Assembly (NCBI GenBank): GCA_964383465.1
Contig: CAYLGT010000004.1
Coordinates: 1-64,000 of the forward strand
Reading direction: 5' to 3'
DNA: 64,000 nucleotides
Origin: CAYLGT01 sp964383465
GTDB lineage: Bacteria > Patescibacteriota > Saccharimonadia > Saccharimonadales > Saccharimonadaceae
Made by a program: the position numbers and the translations under genes. The notes under the pieces are model-generated. The model made no database searches. It had not been told where the DNA came from and worked only from the letters and a program-made list of their open reading frames with translations. Numbering within the stretch: position 1 is the stretch's first letter; every line of letters starts with the position of its first letter. This document shows positions 1 through 8,107 of the stretch, piece by piece.

Positions 1-2
1 GG

Positions 3-1250
3 GGAGATGTCCTCAATGATTATTTGAGTACCGTTCATAACGCCGACGGTACGCTTAAAAACGGCGTCGTTACTGGTTCACATCTAGATGCGACCGTTAA
101 CTCACGAATTAACTCGGGTGGTGCGGCTGGATCGATTACGCCAGACAAGCTTAACAGTGACACTCCTGCAACCGGAGAAGTGCTTAGCTACAACGGAAGT
201 GGTTTTGAGTGGATTACCCCCGCTGCTGCAAGTGGTAGTGGCGAGTCAAACACAGCCTCTAACGTTGGTACTGGCGGTGTCGGTGTTTACAAGCAAAAAG
301 TTGGGGTTGATTTCGAGCTGAAAAAAGTTCGCGCAGCCAGTACAAAACTGACAGTCGTCGACAATACTGGAAATGACACGATTGACCTCGATGTCGCTGT
401 TGCTAACCTCGGACTCACGAAGTCAGACGTCGGCCTGGCGAATGTTGACAATACAAGTGATGCTAACAAACCAGTTTCAACCGCAACCCAAACCGCTCTC
501 AACGGAAAAATTGATACTACTCAGAAGGGTGCTGCAAATGGTGTAGCGTCACTTGACGCAACCGGAAAAGTACCAACCGCTCAACTTCCTGCCGCGTCTG
601 ACCCAAGTATGGGTGGCGATCTTACTGGCACGGCAAGTAATGCGCAAATTGCAGCTGGTGCAGTGGGCACTGCCGAGCTTGCCACCGATGCAGTGACAAC
701 GCTTAAGATCACCGATGCAAACGTTACGACCGCTAAGCTAGCAGACTCCTCAGTTACAGACGCAAAGGTTGCGAGTGGCATCGCACAAAGCAAGATAACG
801 AACCTAACGAGTGATCTCGCTGGCAAAGCGAACTCGACTCATACTCATGCTGCTTCAGATATCACCTCAGGTACGATCGCTAGTGCACGACTTGGTTCGG
901 GAACCGCCGATAACACTACCTACCTACGAGGTGATGGTACATGGGCGACACCAGCCGGTGGTGGCGGAAGTGCTGCGATCTCTAACGTTCGGGTTGTGTC
1001 GGCCGATGCAACTGCGGCGGTTGGCGACATGATGAACGTCAATGCTAGTGCTGGTCTTATCTTTATCGACCTGCCGAACCCGGCTTCGGTTGGTCAACAG
1101 ATTTTGGTCAAGAAGACAGATGCAACTTCAAACGCTGTGTTAATTCGCCACACCGGTCACAACGTCGACACCGGTACAACCGTGGTGCTTAACAACCAGG
1201 GACAAAGCATCAACCTATATAGCGATAGTTCGCAGTGGTGGGGCTACTAG
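3..1250 (+). CDS. Phage tail-fibre-like stalk protein, 5' end cut by window
   Basis: The reading frame is open to the window edge (codons read from base 3), so the true start lies upstream; the TTG at 24 is only an internal in-frame codon. The protein has a low-complexity stalk of short repeats (VTTAKLADSSVTDAK, SGIAQSKITNLTSDLAGK), then the motif THTHAASDITSGTIASARLG, LRGDGTWATPAGGGG and a unique beta-rich tip of about 95 residues ending SQWWGY. Such repeats and the LRGDGTW motif are typical of phage tail fibres and related adhesins. The same stalk recurs in the genes at 1251, 4123 and 13096, each with another tip. The stop codon abuts the next ATG, so the genes are probably cotranscribed. 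Role inferred: receptor-binding or surface adhesion. Confidence 0.75.
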   Translation, partial: GDVLNDYLSTVHNADGTLKNGVVTGSHLDATVNSRINSGGAAGSITPDKLNSDTPATGEVLSYNGSGFEWITPAAASGSGESNTASNVGTGGVGVYKQKVGVDFELKKVRAASTKLTVVDNTGNDTIDLDVAVANLGLTKSDVGLANVDNTSDANKPVSTATQTALNGKIDTTQKGAANGVASLDATGKVPTAQLPAASDPSMGGDLTGTASNAQIAAGAVGTAELATDAVTTLKITDANVTTAKLADSSVTDAKVASGIAQSKITNLTSDLAGKANSTHTHAASDITSGTIASARLGSGTADNTTYLRGDGTWATPAGGGGSAAISNVRVVSADATAAVGDMMNVNASAGLIFIDLPNPASVGQQILVKKTDATSNAVLIRHTGHNVDTGTTVVLNNQGQSINLYSDSSQWWGY

Positions 1251-1937
1251 ATGGGGTTTAACCCTGGAGCGTCAGGTGTAGCTGGTGCAAGCGATGTTGC
1301 ACTTAACAACAAGCAGAACAACGAAGTTCTGACCTACGACTCTGCGGTAGATAAATGGCGTAACCAAGCAGTTAACCCCTCTTTGGGTGGTGACTTAACG
1401 GGTACGACCTCTAACGCACAAATCGCTGCAGGTGTTGTCACCAGTACCGAACTTGCAACGAATGCTGTAACGACCGTGAAGATTACTGACGCGAACGTGA
1501 CTACGGCAAAACTGGCGGACAGCTCTGTTACTGACGCAAAGGTTGCGAGCGGTATCGCACAGAGCAAGATAACGAACCTGACGAGTGATCTCGCCGGCAA
1601 AGCAAGCACTACTCACACCCACGCTGCGTCAGACATTACGTCAGGCACGATCGCCAGTGCGCGCCTCGGTTCCGGCACTGCAAACAGCACGACATACCTT
1701 CGTGGTGATGGCACATGGGCAACACCAGCCGGCGGTGGCGGTTCAGTCACCTACGCAGACGTACCTGCCGGTTCGACGTTTACTGTCTACAAAGCGCCTG
1801 CTGGCTCATGGCCAGGAGCTCGGCCTTCTGCACGAACAGATATCTATTTCATATTTAAGGGGCCAGGCACGGCGGGGACGGGAACAAGTCCTGAGTCGAT
1901 TATGATCGACGGGGACGACTGGCAGATTCTTCCATGA
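1251..1937 (+). CDS. Tail-fibre-like stalk protein with short tip
   Basis: 228 residues. It starts with the family signature MGFNPGASGVAGASDVAL, followed by NNKQNNEVLTYDSAVDKWRN, the repeat stalk (TTAKLADSSVTDAKVASGI), THTHAASDITSGTIASARLG and LRGDGTWATPAGGGG. The last ~65 residues form a unique tip rich in aromatic and beta-forming residues. There is no signal peptide or membrane segment, so export would need a phage-like particle, lysis or an unrecognised route. The ATG directly follows the preceding TAG, and the TGA overlaps the ATG of the glycosidase gene by 4 bases (ATGA), indicating translational coupling. The family assignment is secure from the four copies here; the receptor-binding role is inferred. 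Confidence 0.8.
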   Translation: MGFNPGASGVAGASDVALNNKQNNEVLTYDSAVDKWRNQAVNPSLGGDLTGTTSNAQIAAGVVTSTELATNAVTTVKITDANVTTAKLADSSVTDAKVASGIAQSKITNLTSDLAGKASTTHTHAASDITSGTIASARLGSGTANSTTYLRGDGTWATPAGGGGSVTYADVPAGSTFTVYKAPAGSWPGARPSARTDIYFIFKGPGTAGTGTSPESIMIDGDDWQILP

Positions 1938-3082
1938 GCACGCTGGAAAGCTGGTCAATGGTGGAGAACAAGACCAAGCTGGTTTATCGCGGTCGCAATG
2001 CTGTGATTTTGAACCCAGGCACTGGCTCTGGTGGCACTGCACTGTTTGCAGGTCACATTCCTTGGAGAAACTTTTGGGGCATGAATGCTTCCACGTCTAG
2101 CCGGCCTCTTGAGGCAGAGGCAAAGACAATCATTGGCGGTAGCATCTACGTGAACCGCAAATTCACCAGCTCTGAAGTCACTACCAGTTGGCTTAACACT
2201 CAGCTGAGCGCTACCGACGCAGCGGGTGAGTATGCAGTACTTTCGGCCAAAGTTACAGCAGACGCTTGGGATGCGGTAGCCGCCGGGACCAAAGACAGTA
2301 TGCTCAACATTGTCAGGGATGTTGCGATTACACGACGCTCCCAGGGTAAGCCGCCGTTTGCGTTTACACTTCACCATGAACCGGACGGCAATGGTCCTAT
2401 CGGAGATCCAGCTAACAACAATGCAGATAGGCTAGCATCACTGGAGGCATGGGGTCAGATGCAAATGTACTGCTCTGACTACTTTGCAGGCATAAAGAAT
2501 AGTAGCTATAATGCCGCGAACGATGTGTCTGACATGGTTGCATGGTGCGCTATCGCAAACGGCCACTGGTTTGGGAGTAAGTTCCCGAAACCAGATCGAA
2601 TTGCGGCTGCTTACCCGCAAGCGCTCTATGCAAAGTTTGAACAAAACAAATCTATTCTCATGGCAGACTTTTACGATGCGAATCCGCCGAACAATAACAG
2701 AGATAACCCTGGCGGGTATCCGTCTGATGCCGACCGTACGTCCGTGCAAATGGCAGGCTTTATCCAGTGGGGGGACAATTACGGTGGCACGGTCGCCATG
2801 GGGTGTGGCGAGTTTGGTACGACTACTGACACGCAGATGCAGGCAGTATTTGACCTTGTCATGTCACGCCGAGACGTCTGGGCGATTACACTCTACTTCA
2901 ACAACTTTGCAAACAGCCGCTGGGACTGGCGCCTTATAGAAGATGTATACCCTGCCTACAATGGTACAAACAGTAAAGGACTTGTTGACCAGGGTGGATC
3001 TGCGATGACAGAGCTTCAGTTGATAAAATTTAGGGCGCTTCGTGACTTGTCGATCACCGCGCCATATACGAGTGCACCGTAA
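1934..3082 (+). CDS. GH26-like glycoside hydrolase, no signal peptide
   Basis: 382 residues resembling clan GH-A/GH26 TIM-barrel glycosidases (beta-mannanase type). FTLHHEPDG carries the likely acid/base Glu149, and MGCGEFGTT carries the likely nucleophile Glu293, preceded by aromatic-rich stretches (AWCAIANGHWFG). These pairings match the family in order and spacing, but the substrate cannot be read from sequence; hydrolysis of a cell-surface glycan is plausible. It begins within the stop of the stalk gene (ATGA) and ends in TAATG shared with the next start, so it is cotranslated with tail-fibre-like proteins. Like them it has no signal peptide. The combination resembles phage tail depolymerases. 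Confidence 0.65.
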   Translation: MSTLESWSMVENKTKLVYRGRNAVILNPGTGSGGTALFAGHIPWRNFWGMNASTSSRPLEAEAKTIIGGSIYVNRKFTSSEVTTSWLNTQLSATDAAGEYAVLSAKVTADAWDAVAAGTKDSMLNIVRDVAITRRSQGKPPFAFTLHHEPDGNGPIGDPANNNADRLASLEAWGQMQMYCSDYFAGIKNSSYNAANDVSDMVAWCAIANGHWFGSKFPKPDRIAAAYPQALYAKFEQNKSILMADFYDANPPNNNRDNPGGYPSDADRTSVQMAGFIQWGDNYGGTVAMGCGEFGTTTDTQMQAVFDLVMSRRDVWAITLYFNNFANSRWDWRLIEDVYPAYNGTNSKGLVDQGGSAMTELQLIKFRALRDLSITAPYTSAP

Positions 3083-4065
3083 TGGCAGAAATCACACAGC
3101 TTACCGAAGATTTTGAAAATGGCGCGAGCGGCGACGCGCTGACGACTACGAGTACGATCTTTACTAACATTAGCGGCACCGCTCCGGATGCAACATTTGT
3201 CGATAACAGCTATACCGGTGATCTCGGTATGCGCGTGTCCGTTACTGCGGGGCAGGTGAAAACTTATAGGGCAGACTATACTTCGCAGACGAGCGCTTGG
3301 TTTGGTTTTGCACTACGATTTGACGTAAACCCTAGTACTATTTCGACCGTTTTCCAGATGTATCAAAACACGACAGTTGCCTTCGCGGTTCGTCTGATGA
3401 CCGATGGTAGTATTCAGCTTCGAGATGGACTAGTAGCCCGCTTTACCTCACCAGTTCTCACGACAAATGAGTGGTACTGGATCTCGGTGAAATTTACACC
3501 TGGGAGTAGCACAGGCTCACGTTTGAAGGTGTATAACCGTGCGGCGGTGCAGGTATATGATTCGGGTGACGGTGTCGCGACATCGACCACAGCGACTGCC
3601 ATGGACAACCTTCGAGTTGGCTACCTGGCTGGCGGTGGTGACGCCACTTATTCAATCGACCGACTGCGCGCCGATACGACCACTGAAATAGCGGCCGTCC
3701 CAGACAGTGGAACGGCAGTAAGTGTCGAGGTTGCAGCGTCGCCGGCATCGCCCGAGGCAGACGATGTTGTGACACTAACTGCTACTGCGGCAGGCGGTAC
3801 CGGTCCGTATACCTACAGCTGGACGCAGGTAACTGGAACTACAGTGACGCTGAGCGGGAGTGGTGCAACTCGTACGTTTACGGCACCAACTCTTATAAAC
3901 GCCGAAACACTTACGTTCGAATGTCAGGCAACTCCAACTGTTGGCTCACCTGCTACCGGGAGCGGTGAGGTGCCTGTGCTACCTCACAACTTTTGGACTA
4001 TGCGCGGCGGTACGCTCGTGCCGCGACGCGTGAAGACTATGCGCGGCGGTAGCCTGGTCGGCTAG
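3082..4065 (+). CDS. LamG-like / PKD-like beta-sandwich protein
   Basis: 327 residues. The first ~200 residues look like a concanavalin A/LamG-type jelly roll (WFGFALRFDVNPSTIS, RLKVYNRAAVQVYDSGDG, DNLRVGYLAGG). Residues ~210-300 look like a PKD/Ig-like domain (ASPASPEADDVVTLTATA, GPYTYSWTQV). The C-terminus holds two copies of a TMRGG[TS]LV motif 13 residues apart. There is no signal peptide. The start is coupled to the preceding gene through TAATG. Carbohydrate binding next to the glycosidase is a reasonable inference; no catalytic motif is seen. Confidence 0.6.
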   Translation: MAEITQLTEDFENGASGDALTTTSTIFTNISGTAPDATFVDNSYTGDLGMRVSVTAGQVKTYRADYTSQTSAWFGFALRFDVNPSTISTVFQMYQNTTVAFAVRLMTDGSIQLRDGLVARFTSPVLTTNEWYWISVKFTPGSSTGSRLKVYNRAAVQVYDSGDGVATSTTATAMDNLRVGYLAGGGDATYSIDRLRADTTTEIAAVPDSGTAVSVEVAASPASPEADDVVTLTATAAGGTGPYTYSWTQVTGTTVTLSGSGATRTFTAPTLINAETLTFECQATPTVGSPATGSGEVPVLPHNFWTMRGGTLVPRRVKTMRGGSLVG

Positions 4066-4074
4066 TTTTGACCA

Positions 4075-4083
4075 TGGTATACT
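4075..4083 (+). promoter_or_regulatory. Extended -10 promoter (TGGTATACT)
   Basis: A TGN-extended -10 box lies 39 bases before the ATG at 4123. It is followed by an AT-rich leader with AAAAGGTAGG as a possible ribosome site. No convincing -35 is present. It would start a second transcription unit in the tail-fibre island. Confidence 0.5.
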
Positions 4084-4122
4084 TCATTTAGAAAAGCATA
4101 AACATATAAAAGGTAGGTGTGT

Positions 4123-4857
4123 ATGGGCTTCAACCCAGCAGCTTCTGGAATCGGTGGCGCTACTGACGTTGCACTCAACAACAAGCAGAACAACGATGTT
4201 CTGACCTATGACTCAGCTGTCGATAAATGGCGTAACAAAGTTGTCGATCCAGCTATGGGCGGTGACCTTTCTGGTACTGCTGGCAATGCGCAGCTTGTGG
4301 CGGGTGCGGTAGGGGCTACGGAACTCGCTAGTGACGCAGTTACCGAGCCTAAACTAGCTGTTTCAAATGCTGCAGGTACCGGCCAAGTACTGTCATGGAA
4401 TGGAAGTGCACTTGAATGGATCACTCCAGCTGGTGGCGGTGGTGGGGTAGATGCAACCACGTCTTCGAAGGGTATTGTTCAACTCGCCGGTGATTTGGGC
4501 GGCACTGCCGCGTCTCCGACTGTTCCGGGTCTGGCAAATAAGGCAAACGTATCTCATGCACATGCGGCAAGCGACATCACGTCTGGAACAATTGCTTCTG
4601 CCCGTCTCGGTTCTGGAACCGCCGACAACACGACGTATCTTCGCGGCGATGGCACTTGGGCAACTCCTGCGGGCGGTGGGGGTGGTGGAGCGTACGAATC
4701 ATTTACTGTACGTGAAAATGCGGGCAACCTAGTCACGCGAGCAACCGTAACTGCCGACAGCACGAAGACGGTATATGTCATTTCGTCATTTGATCCTTAC
4801 GGTGGCGCATACGGCTATATCGCTGGTGTTGATGTCTGGCTCCAACCGACACCATAA
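4123..4857 (+). CDS. Tail-fibre-like stalk protein with distinct tip
   Basis: 244 residues beginning MGFNPAASGIGGATDVAL. The ATG at 4123 is preferred over an in-frame GTG two codons earlier because three family members start exactly at MGFNP. The stalk has a variant middle section (GTGQVLSWNGSALEWITPAG, VDATTSSKGIVQLAGDLGG) and then the shared SHAHAASDITSGTIASARLG and LRGDGTWATPAGGGGGG. The tip is ~55 residues, ending DVWLQPTP, and is unrelated to the other tips. The next gene begins in the same TAATG overlap. No signal peptide is present. Confidence 0.8.
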   Translation: MGFNPAASGIGGATDVALNNKQNNDVLTYDSAVDKWRNKVVDPAMGGDLSGTAGNAQLVAGAVGATELASDAVTEPKLAVSNAAGTGQVLSWNGSALEWITPAGGGGGVDATTSSKGIVQLAGDLGGTAASPTVPGLANKANVSHAHAASDITSGTIASARLGSGTADNTTYLRGDGTWATPAGGGGGGAYESFTVRENAGNLVTRATVTADSTKTVYVISSFDPYGGAYGYIAGVDVWLQPTP

Positions 4858-5789
4858 TGGCTGTTTCTACTCTTCTTTGCACGCTGCCGACCGCTTCACT
4901 TCCAAGCGGAACTCAACTCGACACGTTGTCAGGTATCGCAGATAGTCGCCTGACAGCTTCGCTTTTTTGGGCCATCGAAACGACCGATAGCACAGCTTCT
5001 CCTAATGCGTATGTTTATGGGATCGATTATAGTGGCTCGCATCAGAAGACGCTAAGGCTTATCGGTATCAGTAATGTCTCGGGTGGTCCAGCGCTCTACG
5101 AGGCCTGGGGTGACATGTGTTATGACGAAATCAACACAACGATATGGGTCGCTAACAGCGTGAACGCTGGCCATGGCGGTGATACATTTTGGGCTTATTC
5201 CTTTTTGGAGCCGGGGACACTTGGGTCATCGGGTACCGTACTCGATGTAACCATCTCGGGACAGTATTTGTTCCAATGGCCAGATGCGGGGGCAGGGGGT
5301 TGGGATTGTGAGGCAATGATGGTTGATCCTGGCGGACAACTCTACTTCGTGAACAAGGAGAATAGCGTCGATACAGGGCTTTACCAGGCACCTGCGTCTT
5401 TGGCGCCGCCTCCTGCCGTTAATACACTCACTAAAGTCGCTTCGTGGACAGATGTTTCGTTTGTGACTGCGGCAGACTGGGCGAGTGATAACTCGGCCAT
5501 CTACCTGACGACACAAGACGACGCAGGTTTGGGAGATGCGATTTATAAATACAGCACGAGCGATTTTAGCTATATAGGTAAGCAGCAAGTTCCCGATACG
5601 CAGTCCGGTGGGGGAAGCCCAGGTTTAGAATCGGCGCTTGGCTTTACAGCAAACAGTACCGCGCTGCTTCGGGGATCGGCCGGTCTTGGTGCTCAGGTAT
5701 ATAGTATCGACCCAAATCATAACGCCGCCCCTACTTATACTTGGCGCTATAGCTCGACCCAGTTACTCTCGTATCGAACACATAGTTAG
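4857..5789 (+). CDS. Unknown protein, probable beta-propeller
   Basis: 310 residues. No family is recognised with confidence. Sequence alternates short beta-type segments with turn-rich stretches (AYVYGIDYSG, QLYFVNKENS, AIYLTTQDD, AQVYSIDPN), which suggests a propeller-like fold. It has no signal peptide and starts one base inside the stop of the stalk gene (TAATG), so it is probably made together with it, perhaps as a partner or second receptor-binding component. The function is unknown. Confidence 0.55.
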   Translation: MAVSTLLCTLPTASLPSGTQLDTLSGIADSRLTASLFWAIETTDSTASPNAYVYGIDYSGSHQKTLRLIGISNVSGGPALYEAWGDMCYDEINTTIWVANSVNAGHGGDTFWAYSFLEPGTLGSSGTVLDVTISGQYLFQWPDAGAGGWDCEAMMVDPGGQLYFVNKENSVDTGLYQAPASLAPPPAVNTLTKVASWTDVSFVTAADWASDNSAIYLTTQDDAGLGDAIYKYSTSDFSYIGKQQVPDTQSGGGSPGLESALGFTANSTALLRGSAGLGAQVYSIDPNHNAAPTYTWRYSSTQLLSYRTHS

Positions 5790-5798
5790 TGCTTACGG

Positions 5799-5804
5799 TA
5801 TACT
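5799..5804 (+). promoter_or_regulatory. -10 box TATACT close to start codon
   Basis: TATACT ends 14 bases before the ATG at 5818, predicting a leader of only about 7 nt. No ribosome site and no clear -35 are visible. Confidence 0.4.
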
Positions 5805-5817
5805 ACTAACATAGATT

Positions 5818-7158
5818 ATGAAATGGAGACTACTCATAGTCCTGGGGGTGCTGAGCGTCGTTACGATTGTTGCGTCGCGTGTTCAGCCTGTCTTTGCGGA
5901 CAGGTTCACGAGCACAAATTATCGCATCGATGCCGGGGTAGCTGGTAATTCAGTTGGTGACGGGTTTTCTTCGACGAATTACGGGCTGGTGGCAGCTGGT
6001 GGAGAATCTGTTATCGGTGAGGGGTCTGGGGGTAGTTATAAACTAGGCCAAGGCTACGTGGCACAGCTGGATAGCTCGCTACAGCTTTCGGTGCAATCTG
6101 GCAACTCTCAGGTCTACTATGCGTTCGAAGAAGGTGCCGGCACTGTTGCCAATGATTTCGCGGGAAGTAACGAAAGTTTGTCCTTCTCGGGGACACCGAC
6201 ATGGACAACGGGGAAAATTGGCGGCGGCATAGCGACGAGCTCGGGCAATTACCTGCAGTCGAGCTCAAGCTCGCCTCTTTCAGGCTCGCAAATGACTACT
6301 TGTGCATGGGGAAAGATCAACTCGACCGGCACTGAGCCAACCATTGTTGCTCAGTCGGACGCTACGCTTTCAACTTCGGGTATGTGGTCCCTTGGGTTCA
6401 ATACCACCGGTACGAGGTTACAGGCAAAGATGAACCTCGGGGGAACGGTATATACGCTTACCGGCTCAACATCTGTCGGTACCGGGACTTGGGTGCATGC
6501 CTGCCTTAACTTTAACGGTACAACTATGCGACTATTTCAAAACGGAGCTAGTACCGCTAGTAACTCAGTCACTTTTTCCTATAGCTATCCGAGTACCAAC
6601 ATAACAGTTGGCGCACGGAGTGGTGGCTCGAATCCTCTTGATGGCGCGGTAGATGAAATCAAAAACATCAGTATCGCTCAGACGGCTGCAGTAATTCAGA
6701 CTATGTACAACGCTGAAGCACTAGGTGTGCCAGCCGCTCTGACCTTTCCTCCGCTTACCCCAAATACTTCTGTGACGAGAACCCTGACTATGACGATTCG
6801 CTCTGACGCGCAGCATTATGACATAGGTGTTGTGCAGGATCATGACTTACAAAAAGGGGTGGATACGATTAGCTCTGTTAGCGGATCCATAGCTTCCCCA
6901 GTTACTTGGGTAGAGGGGACTACTAAAGGTTTGGGATTCACTATTACCTCCATAAACCCTGGTTCCGTGCCTGGCAAGTGGAGTAGTGGCAATGCCTATG
7001 CAGCGTTTCCGGGCACTATGACGACGTTTATCCCGTTTACCGCTTCGTCTGGTTCCGAAGTTATCATGAACATGAGGCTTCGTCTTGACGTACCAATTAG
7101 CCAAGTGGAGGGTGATTACCAAAATACTGCGACGTGGCAAGGAACGATCACACCATGA
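5818..7158 (+). CDS. Secreted LamG-domain protein
   Basis: 446 residues. An N-terminal signal peptide or membrane anchor is evident (MKWRLLIVLGVLSVVTIV, cleavage plausible after VFA). Two short repeats follow (FTSTNYRIDAGVAGNSVGDG and FSSTNYGLVAAGG). Residues ~95-290 form a LamG/concanavalin-type domain (VYYAFEEGAGTVANDFAG, WVHACLNFNGTTMRLFQNG, LDGAVDEIKN). The C-terminal ~140 residues are another beta domain. The stop overlaps the next ATG by four bases (ATGA), so it is coupled to the chaperone-like gene downstream. Role inferred: extracellular glycan or protein binding. Confidence 0.65.
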   Translation: MKWRLLIVLGVLSVVTIVASRVQPVFADRFTSTNYRIDAGVAGNSVGDGFSSTNYGLVAAGGESVIGEGSGGSYKLGQGYVAQLDSSLQLSVQSGNSQVYYAFEEGAGTVANDFAGSNESLSFSGTPTWTTGKIGGGIATSSGNYLQSSSSSPLSGSQMTTCAWGKINSTGTEPTIVAQSDATLSTSGMWSLGFNTTGTRLQAKMNLGGTVYTLTGSTSVGTGTWVHACLNFNGTTMRLFQNGASTASNSVTFSYSYPSTNITVGARSGGSNPLDGAVDEIKNISIAQTAAVIQTMYNAEALGVPAALTFPPLTPNTSVTRTLTMTIRSDAQHYDIGVVQDHDLQKGVDTISSVSGSIASPVTWVEGTTKGLGFTITSINPGSVPGKWSSGNAYAAFPGTMTTFIPFTASSGSEVIMNMRLRLDVPISQVEGDYQNTATWQGTITP

Positions 7159-8015
7159 CGCGTAGACTCGGTGTGCTCGGTGTCGTGCTATGTTTTTTGG
7201 TTGCACTGGTAGCCAGCACTCAGACTGTACAGGCACTTGGGCTGAAAGTTGCACCTCTTGAGTATCGCGCAACCATCGGCAAGGGCGAGAAGCAAAAAGG
7301 CTTTATAGATATAAGCAATCCAAATCTCGAAACCATCAGGGTAAAAACGTCCGTTCAAGCGTTTAGGCAAACTGATGACAACGGGACACTGGAGTTTTTT
7401 GACAGCGAACAAGTCTCGGCAGGCGTGAAGTTGGATCTGGACGAGTTTGAGCTTAAGGGGCGTGAAGCTGTTCGGATGTATTTTTTGCTCGACGGCACGA
7501 AACTTCCGAAAGGCGATGTATTTGCGGCAATCTTTTTCACTTCCACGGACGGGCTTACTTCAGGCATGGTAAATCAACAAGTCCGACTAGGGACACTACT
7601 TAGCCTTGTAAACGAAACGCCTGGTTCACGTGACGCCGTGGTAGAAAAACTGAATACGTCCTTTGTTCAGTTTGGCGCCACGACAAAGGGGAGCTATGAG
7701 ATAAAAAATACCGCTCAGTCACAGACGACCGGGTTTTATCCTGAGGTCACACTTTCCTCATGGCCCTTCGGGAAGACTCAAAAAAGTACTTCACGGCTCG
7801 TGTTTGCGGGACGTACGAGAGCAACAGACTTCGAGCTGCAACTTCCACCGCTAGGGCTCTACAAAGTTACCGCTACGTATGGGGGTAGTAGTAAAACCAA
7901 CTGGATCCTCGTGCTTCACCCGCTGTTTCTGGTGAGCTTAGGGATACTTGCCGGCATAACTGTCGCACTGGTTATATTGCGTAAGCAGCGTCGTCGCAAG
8001 AGTGACTTCTTTTAG
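7155..8015 (+). CDS. Membrane-anchored extracellular DUF916-like protein
   Basis: 286 residues from the ATG at 7155, chosen because it overlaps the previous stop as ATGA; an upstream in-frame GTG at 7134 lies inside the previous gene. It has an N-terminal signal peptide (RRLGVLGVVLCFLVALV, cut near VQA), a beta-sandwich of the type seen in surface/WxL-associated proteins (KVAPLEYRATIGKGEKQKG, FIDISNPN), and a C-terminal transmembrane helix (LFLVSLGILAGITVALVIL) with a basic RKQRRRKSDFF tail. It is probably anchored in the membrane with the bulk outside. The partner is likely the LamG protein upstream. The family call is tentative. Confidence 0.55.
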   Translation: MTRRLGVLGVVLCFLVALVASTQTVQALGLKVAPLEYRATIGKGEKQKGFIDISNPNLETIRVKTSVQAFRQTDDNGTLEFFDSEQVSAGVKLDLDEFELKGREAVRMYFLLDGTKLPKGDVFAAIFFTSTDGLTSGMVNQQVRLGTLLSLVNETPGSRDAVVEKLNTSFVQFGATTKGSYEIKNTAQSQTTGFYPEVTLSSWPFGKTQKSTSRLVFAGRTRATDFELQLPPLGLYKVTATYGGSSKTNWILVLHPLFLVSLGILAGITVALVILRKQRRRKSDFF

Positions 8016-8025
8016 TCAAAAAACA

Positions 8026-8055
8026 CTTGCGTTTTAGCACGGAAGAGGCTACACT
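8026..8055 (+). promoter_or_regulatory. Promoter for the 1269-residue surface protein
   Basis: TTGCGT (8027-8032), a 17-base spacer and TACACT (8050-8055). The 12-mer CTTGCGTTTTAG that contains the -35 is found again at 35589 in the promoter of the gene at 35660. Confidence 0.55.
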
Positions 8056-8107
8056 CAACCCTGTACAGCGTTAGAGACACGCGTAAGTAGAGACAAAAAG
8101 GTAAATC

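Noticed and set aside
24..26. TTG at 24 as the start of the first gene
   Set aside because: The frame is open to the window edge and continues as stalk-like sequence, so the gene is more likely truncated by the window.
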